DNA of 64,000 nucleotides from Actinomycetospora endophytica. Its GTDB lineage: Bacteria > Actinomycetota > Actinomycetes > Mycobacteriales > Pseudonocardiaceae. The stretch is from NCBI RefSeq assembly GCF_021026375.1, contig NZ_JAJNDB010000009.1, positions 62,001 through 126,000 of the forward strand, read 5' to 3'. The position numbers were made by a program, and so were the translations under genes. The stretch's first letter is position 1. Every line of letters starts with the position of its first letter. The notes under the pieces are model-generated. The model saw nothing but the letters and a program-made list of their open reading frames with translations, was not told the DNA's origin and ran no database searches. Positions 44,088 to 53,572 of this stretch are shown here, in pieces.

Positions 44088-47000
44088 GTGGTGCACGGCG
44101 GTGCGCGCGCTCTCCCCGTCCAGCGGACCCTGTCCCCGATGACGCCAGGCGAGGCGCTCGGCCACCGAGAGCAGGCGTGGTCACCGAAGCTGCGAGGCTT
44201 GTCGCTCGTCGCCGAGCTCGAGGTCGCGGAGACCGACCGGCGGGAGGTGTGCAGGCTGCTGGGCTCGATCTATTCGGCGTGCACGGGATCCTGGCACGCC
44301 GAGCGGATGTTCGAGCGGTGGCCTGCGTGCGTTCTTGTTGCTCTGACCGGTGTTGCGTCTCGCGGGTATGAGCGGGGCGAGCTGTGGCCGAAACTCTGGG
44401 AGGAACTCGGGTACTCCGGCGGGCTCTCGGACCAGAAGACCTGGGGGGAGGGGTTCCAGCGGGCGCTCGCTCTGCTCGGGCTCCCCACCTTCGAGAGCGC
44501 GCCGATGGCCTACGTCGGACCGATCCTGATGCATGCCGGCATCCCCGACTACTGTCTGGCGGACTTCTTCCGGTTGCTGGACGCGCGCCGCTGCCGCGAC
44601 GTCGATGTGACCACCGAGTCGTTCTTCACCTGGGCCGGCGCACGCCCGAGCAGGCTCAACGGTCTGGACAAACCGGCTAGCCGGTTCCTCGCCCACGGCA
44701 GCGAGTATGCGTTTGACTTCGTGGAGCGCAGCTTCGATCTTCTCGAGCGGCTCCGATCCGGCTCCGAGGACCTGGAGGTGATCGGGCTCCCCCCGCGGGT
44801 CGTGCGTCGTGCGCAGTCGCTCGCCGACGAGGGCGTGTTCCGCGCCCGTGCCGCCTGGAGGACGTCGAGGCGCGGCGCCGCCCGAGGTGCGGACCGGCCC
44901 CATCTCGCCTTGGAGCCCTTCGGGCGTGGGGTCGTGGTGTGCCTTCCGCCAGTCCCGGACGCGCCAGCCGGCTTCGTCCGATGGAGCGTGAGCGCCGACG
45001 GCGAACCGCAGATCGTCGAGAGCCAGGCGGAGTGGGTCGGCGTCGCCGAGGCCGCCCCGCAGACATCCTTCGCGCTGGTCCGACCCACCCGGACGGTGGC
45101 CGTCTCGGCCGACGACCTGGTGCCGCACACCGAGCTGCGGGTCATCGACCCGGCCTCGCCGATGCTGGTGTTCGGGGAAGACGGTCGGCGACGACCGGAC
45201 GGCGCGCCGCTGCCGCCCGAGGTGGTCTGGATCGCTCACCCCGCGGACAATGAGCTCACCGCCACCGGCGAGCTGCGGATCGTCGCGGAAGGTCAGCTTC
45301 AGCTTGGCTGGAACGGCTGGCGGCTCCGGCAGGTCGACCTGGAGAAGGCCCAACACCTGGCCCTGGACGGATTCCCCGAAACCCGCCGCTCGGTCCGAGG
45401 CCACACCCGACCGCGCATCACCCTGGCGCCCCCGTTGGCGGGGATCACGACCCCATACGGCACACCGGTCGTCGCCAGCCCGCCCGAGCTGTGGTTGCCG
45501 GGGACCCCGGGGGTGGAGACTCGCTGGGCGGTCGAGATCCGCCGCTGTGATGGCGGCGCGCGAGTCTTCAGCTCGTACACCGTGGACCAGCCCACCCCGG
45601 TGACCGTGCTGTGGGAGCAACTGCCGCGCCCGCTGCTGGGCGCCTTCGAGATCACGGTGCGAGGCGCCCTGGGGCGCGGTGTCACGCGGACGGTGTTCCT
45701 GGCCGAAGCGCTCGACGTGCGCTACACGCCACCGATGCGGGCCTTCACCCCCGCTGGCCTGCAATCCGGGCACGCCGAGCTCATCCCGGCGGTGGGGGCG
45801 GTTGCCTCGCCGCGACGGGTGGACTTCGGCATCGGCGACCGCCGCCGCGTCCTCGAGTACCGCGCCGGCGAGGAGACCGAGCCGCTGCTCGTCACGCCCC
45901 CGCATCTAGCGGTGATGCACGAGCGGGCCGATCATTCGGCGTCCTGGTCCGCGGGTCCCTTGCGGCTGGTCACGGAGCGCTTCGCTGACGACCCCGGCGT
46001 GCTCCATGTCCACACCCCGGGCGGGACCTCGACGCCGGTGTTGCTCGTGGTGACCCGCCACGAGCTGCTCCAGGTAGTGATGCCCAGTGGACGGGCGGCG
46101 GCGGGCTCGGCCCGCTTCGAGCTGGCGCGCCTGGCCGACACCGTCACCACCCACCATCACGTCGAGCTCGCGCTCGACCTCGGCCACACCCGCTGCGTCG
46201 TGGCAATGATTCGGCCGCGCCGTCTGGCCAGCGGCGCCGACTGGGCGGGCGAGGCGATACAGCTCCGGGATGCGGTGGCCGTCGCTGGGCTGACCGCGGC
46301 GATCTACCCGAAGTGGGCGCCGTGGCGCCCCCCGACCGTGGCGGTGGTCGGCGCCGGCGGCACGGTGGTCGTGCCCGCGGAACTACGTCACGCCGGGCCG
46401 TTGGCCCTGGAGCTGGCCGTCGATGATCCGTGGGCGCCGGTCGTGTGGCCTCGATGGCCGCGCGAGGAGGCACTGTGGGTCCCCACCGCCGGTTATGTGA
46501 GCAGCGATGACCCCGACGAGACGGCGCTGTCGCGGTTCGCGGCGGGTTTCGGTGAGTTCCCGACCGAGGTGAGCAATCTCGGGAGGTGCTGGGAGTTGCT
46601 GCTCCAGGCGCCTCGCCTGTATCGGCGGCCCCAGGCCGATCCTGTGATCGCTGGCTGTGCCCGTGCACTTCGGTCGCGCCCGCAGGACGCCGTCACCGCC
46701 CTCTCTGAGCTCGGGCTCGGGTCCGATGCCGTCGTCGCGGCCTTGATCGAGTCGGGGCTGGTCGCCATGGGATTCACCGGGGACGCGGACGTCGCCGCGA
46801 AACTGTGGGTCACCAGCCCGGCGCTAGGAGCGCTAATGGGCGGCCTCGGCGAGGACACGGTGCGCGAGGCCGCTCTCGGGCAATGCGGGCCTGTGCTGGA
46901 GACCCTGCTCGACACCAGCGTCGACCCGCACGCCGCAGTCGGCCGGTTCGGACCTGAGGCGATGGCCATAGCTGCCATGCAGCCCCACCAGATCGACGGA

Positions 47001-47414
47001 CTGTGGGACGCCGCTCAGGTGGTGCCGCAGTCGATGCTCGACCCCGACACCCGAGCGGTGGCCGCGCGACGGCTGTTCGACCGGCGCATCGACCCAGGTG
47101 TGCTTCGCATCAACGGATCGGGCACGTCGATCGTGCGGGACGCGACGAGGGTTCTGACCGGCACGCGACACCTTCGCGCTCAGGTCGAGGCGCGGCGGGG
47201 CGTCAACGGCCCGGACTGGCTGTCGCTGCCGGCCGCCTCGGCCGCGCTGGCGATCCTCGCGCGGCTGGCGGCGCGCGGGCACCCCGAGCCTGCGCGACTG
47301 GCGCAGCGCTTCCGCCCCCAGTGGGTGCACCTCGCCCGCGCCGCACCGGACTTGGTGAGCATCGACCTGGTCCTCGCCGAACTGCTCGTCCGCTCCTCGG
47401 ACACGGAGTCCTAG
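44088..47414 (+). CDS. Large protein of a two-gene defence-like unit (DruH-like candidate)
   Basis: A 1108-residue protein without a recognised catalytic motif. It opens with a helical region (LVAELEVAETDRREVCRLLG, SWHAERMFERWPACVLVALT), then mostly beta-rich sequence (about 270-800, with ELRIVAEGQLQLGWNGWRLR), and ends in helical repeats (about 900-1100). GTG 44088 follows GGGGGGAA; ATG 44139 is an alternative. Its stop overlaps the GTG of the helicase gene by one base, so the two are coupled. The pairing of a very large unknown protein with a helicase/DUF1998 protein matches the published layout of Druantia type III (DruH plus DruE). This is context-based; direct similarity to DruH is not shown. 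Confidence 0.6.
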   Translation: MVHGGARALPVQRTLSPMTPGEALGHREQAWSPKLRGLSLVAELEVAETDRREVCRLLGSIYSACTGSWHAERMFERWPACVLVALTGVASRGYERGELWPKLWEELGYSGGLSDQKTWGEGFQRALALLGLPTFESAPMAYVGPILMHAGIPDYCLADFFRLLDARRCRDVDVTTESFFTWAGARPSRLNGLDKPASRFLAHGSEYAFDFVERSFDLLERLRSGSEDLEVIGLPPRVVRRAQSLADEGVFRARAAWRTSRRGAARGADRPHLALEPFGRGVVVCLPPVPDAPAGFVRWSVSADGEPQIVESQAEWVGVAEAAPQTSFALVRPTRTVAVSADDLVPHTELRVIDPASPMLVFGEDGRRRPDGAPLPPEVVWIAHPADNELTATGELRIVAEGQLQLGWNGWRLRQVDLEKAQHLALDGFPETRRSVRGHTRPRITLAPPLAGITTPYGTPVVASPPELWLPGTPGVETRWAVEIRRCDGGARVFSSYTVDQPTPVTVLWEQLPRPLLGAFEITVRGALGRGVTRTVFLAEALDVRYTPPMRAFTPAGLQSGHAELIPAVGAVASPRRVDFGIGDRRRVLEYRAGEETEPLLVTPPHLAVMHERADHSASWSAGPLRLVTERFADDPGVLHVHTPGGTSTPVLLVVTRHELLQVVMPSGRAAAGSARFELARLADTVTTHHHVELALDLGHTRCVVAMIRPRRLASGADWAGEAIQLRDAVAVAGLTAAIYPKWAPWRPPTVAVVGAGGTVVVPAELRHAGPLALELAVDDPWAPVVWPRWPREEALWVPTAGYVSSDDPDETALSRFAAGFGEFPTEVSNLGRCWELLLQAPRLYRRPQADPVIAGCARALRSRPQDAVTALSELGLGSDAVVAALIESGLVAMGFTGDADVAAKLWVTSPALGALMGGLGEDTVREAALGQCGPVLETLLDTSVDPHAAVGRFGPEAMAIAAMQPHQIDGLWDAAQVVPQSMLDPDTRAVAARRLFDRRIDPGVLRINGSGTSIVRDATRVLTGTRHLRAQVEARRGVNGPDWLSLPAASAALAILARLAARGHPEPARLAQRFRPQWVHLARAAPDLVSIDLVLAELLVRSSDTES

Positions 47415-50400
47415 TGCCCCAGCCCCTCGACGCCCTAGCCGCCAGTGACCTCATAACGCGTAGCTACCGGCGCTATCTACGGTCGCTGCTCCCGCTGCGC
47501 GACCCGAACATCGCCGCGGCGCTGCACACCGAGATCGCGCAGAGCCCCCTGCTCACCAGGGGGCCGCTGCTGGAGGTGACCCCGCCCTACGCCTCCGGGG
47601 CGAGCCTGGCCACGCTGATCGCCGACGGGGTGCTCGACCCCGCTTTCGGCGAGCTCGACAGCGCGGTGCTCCCCCTCGATCGGCCGCTGTACAAACATCA
47701 AGAAACCGCGGTGCGCAAAGCCTCCGCAGGACGCAACCTCGTCGTAGCGACGGGCACCGGATCCGGCAAAACCGAGAGCTTCCTGGTCCCCATCTTGAAC
47801 TCCCTGCTCGCTGAGCAGGCGGCAGGCAGGCTCGGGCCCGGGGTGCGCGCGCTGCTGCTCTACCCCATGAACGCCCTGGCCAACGACCAGCTCAAGCGCC
47901 TGCGCCAGCTCTTGGCCACCACCCCGCAGCTCACGTTCGGCCGCTATACCGGCGAGACTCCCGAGGGCGCGGCGCGCGGCGCCGAGGAGTTCATCGCGCT
48001 CAATCCCGGCATGTCGCGGCTGCCCAACGAGCTGCTCAGCCGCCAGGAGATGCGGGACGCGCCTCCGCACCTGCTGCTGACCAACTACGCGATGCTGGAG
48101 TACCTGCTCCTGCGCCCCGCGGACATCGATCTGTTCCGTGGCGACACCTGGCGCTTCATCGCCCTCGACGAAGCCCACGTGTACGACGGCGCGAAAGCCG
48201 CCGAGGTTGCCATGCTGCTACGCCGGCTCCGGGACCGCGTCGGTCCCAGCACCGCATTGCAGTGCTTTGCCACCAGCGCGACCGTCGGAGACGACCCGGG
48301 CCGGGTGGTCAGGTTCGCCTCCGAGCTGTTCAACATGCCCTTCGACTGGGTCCCCGACGACCGGTCTCGTCAGGACCTCGTCACGGCCGCCCGGCCCACG
48401 GCCCCGGTGACCCAACCGTGGGGGCCCATCGAGCTGGACACCTACCGCGAGCTAGCCCGATCCGACGACCCCGACCCCGCGATCCTCCGGCTTGCCCACG
48501 ACCACGGCTACACCGCAGACGACGCTGCTCATGCACTGAAGAACGAGGCGCGCATCACCGCCCTGCGTGAGCGCCTCGCGGACGGCCCCGACGCGCTCGA
48601 GGACCTGGCGGTCGACCTGTGCGGCGCCGACCCCGACCCGGTGGGAGCACTCTCGGCCGTGGTCAAGGTGGGCAGCAGAGTCGCCGATCAGAGCGGAGCG
48701 CCGGTCCTGTCGGCCCGCTACCACCTGTTCGCGCGCGCCACCGAAGGCGCCTTCACCTGCCTGGCCCCCGACAATCCCCACGTGTCGCTGGGCCGACACG
48801 AAGTCTGCCCAAAGTGTCAACGGGCGATGTTCGAGCTCGGCGCCTGCAAGCGTTGCGGCGCGGCGTACCTCACCGGCACGATCAAGGCCAACACGTTCCT
48901 GCCGCGGGTACGCCCCGACGAGCGCCGCACCTGGGCGCTACTCGGCGACACCCCGGCAGTGGTGGACCAAGACGACGAGGAGCTCGAGGCCGCCCCGGCC
49001 CTGACCGAGCGCGACACGCTCCTCTGCACCGCCTGCGGAGCGCTGCACACCGGCACCGCGGACGCCTGCACGCGAGCGGGCTGCGGGGCGACCCCGCTCA
49101 GACCTATCCGGTTGCTCTTCCATGTCCACGACGCGGAACCCAAAGGGTGCCTAGCCTGCGGTGCCCGCGGCTCGGCCATGGTGCGCTCGTTCGACAGCGG
49201 CAGCGACGCAGCCGCCGCCGTGCTGGCCACCGCTCTCTACCAACAGCAGCCCCCCGCCACTGACGACGTCTCCGCCGACCAACCCGGCGAGGGCCGCAAG
49301 CTGCTGGCTTTTAGCGATAGCCGACAAGCGGCCGCCTTCTTCGCGCCCTACCTGCAGTCCACCTACGCGACCATCCAACATCGCAAGCTGATCCTGGACG
49401 GGCTGCGCGCCGGCGAATCGCTCACTGTCACCGACCTCGCTTTCCACGTCGCAAAGGCCGCCGACCGGGCCCACGTGTTCCCGCGAAGAGCCTCCCGCCA
49501 AGAACGGGAACGCCAGACCGCGCTGTGGATCATGCAGGAGTTCGTCGCCCTCGACGACCGGCAATCACTCGAAGGCCTCGGGCTGGTCAAGGTCGCCCTG
49601 GGTCACGACCGGCGCTGGCAGATACCACAGCCGCTCATCCAGCTCGGGCTCTCCGAGGAGGAGGCGTGGGCGCTGCTCACCGAGCTCGTACGCTCCGTCC
49701 GCCAACAAGGTGTGATCGACATGCCCGACGGGGTGGACCCGCGCGATGAGGCATTCGAGCCACGCCGCGGACCGATCTACCTGCGGGGGAACGGGTCAGA
49801 GCCGGGCCGGAAGATCCTGAGCTGGCTACCCACCCGAGGCGATAACCGCCGCCTGGACTACGTCCGTCGTGTGCTCCGCGCGCTGGGAAACCACGCTGAC
49901 CCCGGTGATGTGCTGCAAGGTTGCTGGAAGTTCATCACCGAGCAGACCGAGAGCTGGTTGCCCACCCAAACTGTCCGCCCGATTGGCGTCGTATACCAGC
50001 TCGACCACACCTGGCTGGAGCTGTCCCTGACCAACGGCGACAAGCAGTTCGCCTGCGACCGCTGCCAAAAGATCACCGCGGTGTCGGCGCGGGGCGTGTG
50101 CCCGACCCTCGGGTGCGACGGAACCCTCCAACCATTCCAGCTGCCGACACCGAACACCGACGACAACCATTATCGAGAGCTGTACCGGGCGATGAACGCC
50201 GTCCCTATGACGGCGAAGGAACACACCGCCCAACTCCAGAGCCAAGAAGCCGCCGGAGTGCAGCAAGAGTTCGTCGCAGGCAGGGTCAACGTGCTGTCGT
50301 GCTCTACGACCTTCGAACTCGGTGTGGATGTCGGCGAGCTACAATCCGTGCTGCTTCGCAACATGCCGCCGACCACTGCGAATTATGTTCAGCGAGCCGG

Positions 50401-52042
50401 CCGCGCTGGCCGGCGTGCAGCTTCAGCGGCCCTGGTGCTGACCTATGCCCAGCGTCGGCCACATGACCTTGCCTGCTACGCCCGGCCCGAAACGATGATC
50501 TCCGGCGAGGTTCGCGCTCCCTACGTTCCCCTAGGAAATGAGCGCATTGATCGCCGCCACGCTCATTCGATCGCGCTCGCCGCGTACTTCCGCCACGCAA
50601 TGCAGATCGCAGGCACATGGTGGAGTACCGCTGGGGAGTTCTTCCTGGGTGACAGTCCACCGGCGGCGCAGGTCCGTGAGTTCCTCACTCCCGTTCCGGT
50701 CGACGTCGATCGTTCGCTTCGCGCGGTGCTGCCTGCCCAGGTGCAGCGGCAGATCGGGATCGACACCGCGGAGTGGGTAGACACCCTCTGCGGCCTGCTC
50801 GAGCAGGTGCGAGCGCAACTGAGCCACGACGTCGACAACTTTGAAGCCCGCCGACAGGAAGCCTTTGATAAGCGCCGCGGCGGGGACGTAGCGCGGTTCG
50901 AGAAGACGATCAACACGCTGACACGTCGGGAGCTGCTCGGCTATCTGGCGAACCGCAACGTCCTCCCCAAGTACGGCTTCCCAGTCGATACTGTGGAGTT
51001 GCGCACCACCTACTCCACAGAACCAATAGGCAGCAAGCTCGAACTCAACAGGGACTTGTCGGCCGCCATCTATGAGTACGCACCGGGCTCGGAGGTCGTC
51101 GCCGGCGGGCTGTTGTGGCGATCGGGTGGCCTGTACCGGCTGCCCGGCCGGGAGCTCATCAGCAAGCAGTACGTGGTGTGTGAGCAGTGCGAACACTACC
51201 GCGAAGGCGATGGCGATCTCGATCTCGCTTGCCCCGCGTGCGCGACCCCCGCGGCGAAGGTCAAACGCTACGTTGTGCCGGAGTTCGGCTTCGTCGCTGA
51301 TGCAGAGGTCAAGCAGCCGGGCTCGACCCCTCCGCGCCGCACCTGGGTCGGATCGACCCACGTCCGCTCGCTCGGAGCCAACGAGCTCAGCCCGACCCGA
51401 TGGCGCACACCTAGTGGCGGCACGATTGAAGCTAGCGCGACCGCGCGAGGCGAACTCATCGCAGTGTCCGAGGGCAGCGGCTACGCAGGTTACTGGGTCT
51501 GCGATCGGTGCGGGTATGGGCGAAGCGCCGCGGGGAAGCCGCCGCGCAGTCACAACCACCTGTTACGCAATTCGGAGTGCACCGGGCTGATGCGACAGGT
51601 ATCCCTCGCTCACGCCTACGAGACTGACCTTCTCGACCTGGCCTTTGACTCGCTGGCCACCACCCCCACCATGAGCACCGAGGACTGGCTCTCGCTGCTG
51701 TACGGCCTGCTCGACGGGGCCGCTATCGGCCTCCAACTAAGCCGCGACGACGTCGGCGGGACGCTCTACCAACGGCCCGGCAGGCGGACCGGAATCGTCC
51801 TGTTCGACACGGTTCCCGGTGGAGCCGGGGGAGTGCTGCGTATCGGCGATGCGTTGGACACAGTCGTCGTCGCCGCCCTCGAGCGGATCGAACGTTGCGA
51901 TTGCGGCGAGGAGACTTCCTGCTACGGGTGCTTGCGCAGCTTCAGCAACCAGCGCTATCACGACCAGCTCAGTCGGAGGGGTGCACTCCAAGCGCTACGT
52001 CCCATGACTGCCGGCGGACAGATGCGTCGCCTGGACGCATGA
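47414..52042 (+). CDS. DEAH-box helicase with zinc-finger region and C-terminal DUF1998-like domain (DruE-like candidate)
   Basis: A 1542-residue SF2 helicase. Walker A is VVATGTGSGKTESF (about 112), Walker B IALDEAHVYDG (DEAH, about 252), motif III ATSATVGDD (about 288), and motifs V-VI ELGVDVGELQSVLLRN with YVQRAGRAGRR (about 968-1002). Six cysteine clusters (such as CPKCQ...CKRCG, CTACG...CGATP, CDRCQ, CEQCEHY, CDRCGYG) lie between and after the helicase halves. The C-terminal 130 residues (IVLFDTVPGGAGGVL, CDCGEETSCYGCLRSFSNQ) are the DUF1998 signature with Cys ligands. Helicase-DUF1998 proteins act in DISARM, Druantia and MrfA repair. The single long chain and the large partner gene favour Druantia type III; MrfAB or DISARM are less likely since the partner genes are absent. 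Confidence 0.8.
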   Translation: MPQPLDALAASDLITRSYRRYLRSLLPLRDPNIAAALHTEIAQSPLLTRGPLLEVTPPYASGASLATLIADGVLDPAFGELDSAVLPLDRPLYKHQETAVRKASAGRNLVVATGTGSGKTESFLVPILNSLLAEQAAGRLGPGVRALLLYPMNALANDQLKRLRQLLATTPQLTFGRYTGETPEGAARGAEEFIALNPGMSRLPNELLSRQEMRDAPPHLLLTNYAMLEYLLLRPADIDLFRGDTWRFIALDEAHVYDGAKAAEVAMLLRRLRDRVGPSTALQCFATSATVGDDPGRVVRFASELFNMPFDWVPDDRSRQDLVTAARPTAPVTQPWGPIELDTYRELARSDDPDPAILRLAHDHGYTADDAAHALKNEARITALRERLADGPDALEDLAVDLCGADPDPVGALSAVVKVGSRVADQSGAPVLSARYHLFARATEGAFTCLAPDNPHVSLGRHEVCPKCQRAMFELGACKRCGAAYLTGTIKANTFLPRVRPDERRTWALLGDTPAVVDQDDEELEAAPALTERDTLLCTACGALHTGTADACTRAGCGATPLRPIRLLFHVHDAEPKGCLACGARGSAMVRSFDSGSDAAAAVLATALYQQQPPATDDVSADQPGEGRKLLAFSDSRQAAAFFAPYLQSTYATIQHRKLILDGLRAGESLTVTDLAFHVAKAADRAHVFPRRASRQERERQTALWIMQEFVALDDRQSLEGLGLVKVALGHDRRWQIPQPLIQLGLSEEEAWALLTELVRSVRQQGVIDMPDGVDPRDEAFEPRRGPIYLRGNGSEPGRKILSWLPTRGDNRRLDYVRRVLRALGNHADPGDVLQGCWKFITEQTESWLPTQTVRPIGVVYQLDHTWLELSLTNGDKQFACDRCQKITAVSARGVCPTLGCDGTLQPFQLPTPNTDDNHYRELYRAMNAVPMTAKEHTAQLQSQEAAGVQQEFVAGRVNVLSCSTTFELGVDVGELQSVLLRNMPPTTANYVQRAGRAGRRAASAALVLTYAQRRPHDLACYARPETMISGEVRAPYVPLGNERIDRRHAHSIALAAYFRHAMQIAGTWWSTAGEFFLGDSPPAAQVREFLTPVPVDVDRSLRAVLPAQVQRQIGIDTAEWVDTLCGLLEQVRAQLSHDVDNFEARRQEAFDKRRGGDVARFEKTINTLTRRELLGYLANRNVLPKYGFPVDTVELRTTYSTEPIGSKLELNRDLSAAIYEYAPGSEVVAGGLLWRSGGLYRLPGRELISKQYVVCEQCEHYREGDGDLDLACPACATPAAKVKRYVVPEFGFVADAEVKQPGSTPPRRTWVGSTHVRSLGANELSPTRWRTPSGGTIEASATARGELIAVSEGSGYAGYWVCDRCGYGRSAAGKPPRSHNHLLRNSECTGLMRQVSLAHAYETDLLDLAFDSLATTPTMSTEDWLSLLYGLLDGAAIGLQLSRDDVGGTLYQRPGRRTGIVLFDTVPGGAGGVLRIGDALDTVVVAALERIERCDCGEETSCYGCLRSFSNQRYHDQLSRRGALQALRPMTAGGQMRRLDA

Positions 52043-52310
52043 AGCCGCCGGGGGTCGGCGCCATTGCCGGTCCGGCATGCCGCTGGTCCACTGGGGTCGC
52101 CACCATCAGGCAGACCTTCACAGTCGGTAACGTGCCGCCGTCGCGTTACGACACATGTGAGACGGGTTTCACGACGCAGCCTGCGCCGCTCCACGCCCTA
52201 CCGGACCGGAGGTCCTTCGATTTCGTCTTCGTAATCTTTCTTGTCGGTGGGTTCGCCCTCTTCGGATCTCAGGAGAACCCAGCCTCCACTGAAGTTGGGG
52301 CGCTTCAACC

Positions 52311-52508
52311 CCGGGCCGAGGCCCGTTTGAGTCGCTGCGCGGCGTGGCTGTCGGACCCTGGAGCATGACTGGGCCGCACTCCCGGTCAAGGGCGCCTGAG
52401 GCGTCGCTGCCGCGATGGACCGAGGGCCCACCCATGGACCGGGAGCCTCGGCGGCCCGCCCGGCGCCCCGAGGGCGGTGGAGACAGCAGACGCCTCCACC
52501 CACCGCCC
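52311..52508 (+). ncRNA. Structured non-coding segment, copy B (upstream of the ssb remnant)
   Basis: Related to 28737-28930. Shared words include CTCCCGGTCAAGGGCGCCT, GGCGTCGCTGC and GAGCCTCGGCGGCCC, with differences in loops. Stems: CCTGGAG/CTCCCGG (52357-52363, 52379-52385; one mismatch), GGGCGCC-TGA-GGCGTC, and GGTGGAG (52476-52482)/CTCCACC (52494-52500). An overlapping 9-bp stem GGGCGGTGG (52472-52480)/CCACCGCCC (52500-52508) is mutually exclusive with the last one, so a conformational switch is possible. It ends 36 bases before the ssb ATG. Confidence 0.5.
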
Positions 52509-52543
52509 AGGTTCCGCCACCCGCGTTATGTCAGGAGGCCGCC

Positions 52544-53037
52544 ATGGCCAACGACACCGTCATCACCGTGATCGGCAACCTCACAGCCGACCCAGAACTG
52601 CGATTCACGAGTCAGACCGGCCGGTGCTCCGCTCGGGACCGTAGATCGACTACCTCCAGATCCCTGGTAGCCATACAAGTCGGCGGTTCAATCGCAACGC
52701 GGGGGAGTGGCGTGATGGGGAGGCGCTGTTTCTGCGCTGCACGCTGTGGCGCCAGCCCGCGGAGAATGCCGCCGACGCGCGGACCCGGGGAACGCGGGTG
52801 ATCGTGGCGGGTCGGCTGAAGCAGCGCTCGTTCGAGACCCGCGAGGACGAGAAGCGCACCGTGATCGAGATCGAGGTCGACGAGATCGGGCCGTCGCTGC
52901 GCTACGCCACCGCTAGCATCACCGAGCAGCCCCGCGGCGCCGACGGCCCCACGAACAGTGGCGATCGCGCCAGCGCCACGGACGGGCCGCCGGACGCTGA
53001 GGACAGCGCCTACGACGAGGACGAAGCCCCGTTCTGA
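52544..53037 (+). pseudogene. ssb: Broken single-stranded DNA-binding protein gene
   Basis: AGGAGG and ATG 52544 start a normal SSB N-terminus, MANDTVITVIGNLTADPELR. The following 75 or so bases (about 52612-52686) do not encode the expected strand (FTVAST-type), and the rest of the SSB ([47 protein letters not shown] and the acidic tip EDEAPF) lies in another reading frame, with a TAG at 52642-52644 in that frame. The gene cannot make intact SSB. The acidic C-terminal tip and the OB-fold parts are otherwise well kept, so the damage looks recent. A GTG at 52798 could make only a C-terminal piece. Upstream lies structured segment B. Confidence 0.8.
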
Positions 53038-53100
53038 TCACCGACCCGCCCCACGCAACCGTCGCGTCAGGCTCCCGGCCCCACCCGGGCCGGGAGCCGT

Positions 53101-53172
53101 CGTTGCTGCCGCTACCGCCGAAGGGCGAGCCGTTAGCCGTCCCGCGGAGCGCCATCGTTGGCGGTAGCAACG
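53101..53172. repeat. Bulged inverted repeat downstream of the ssb remnant
   Basis: The right arm GGCGGTAGCAACG (53160-53172) pairs with CGTTGC (53101-53106) plus TACCGCC (53113-53119), leaving a 6-base bulge TGCCGC, with about 40 bases between the arms. It starts some 60 bases after the ssb stop, so it may be a terminator or a recombination trace. Confidence 0.45.
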
Positions 53173-53572
53173 ACGAGGGCCTGATCGAGGGGCTGCGTGG
53201 TGCGGATCGTGGTGCGAATGACCGGTCGCCAGCGGCTCCTGCGGGACCTCGAAGACACGCGGGCGAGACCAGAGGCCCTGGTAGAAGCTGTAGGACACGC
53301 CGTCCGACACTCTGGGGGTCAAGAGGACTTTGCGAGGCCAACGCGGACCTGATGTGGGCCCGTGGCGTGGCCATGCCGTTTGGACGAACCCCCGTGGCCC
53401 GAGTGCAGCGCAGCGTTCCAAGGTGGTGCTCCATGCTAAGTCGTCGGGTCAGAGCCCCGGCGATTAGTCCGTCCGGAGGAAGTTCTTGTCGGGTTGAAGC
53501 GCTAGCAAGTACGCGGGCGATCTCCCAGCTGGGCCGCAGCAGCTGCGGGTCTTGTGAACCAGGGGGCACACC
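53173..53572. other. Intergenic region, no supported gene
   Basis: About 400 bp of GC-rich sequence. Open frames on both strands have no recognisable features. GGGGG about six bases before GTG 53573 is the only translation signal seen, near its right end. Confidence 0.4.

Noticed and set aside
44181..45905. 574-codon antisense frame in the 1108-aa gene
   Set aside because: Shadow composition without motifs; the sense frame has a ribosome site and is coupled to the helicase.
47414..52042. DISARM (DrmA/DrmB) assignment
   Set aside because: DISARM has separate helicase and DUF1998 genes plus a PLD protein and methyltransferase; none of these partners is present.
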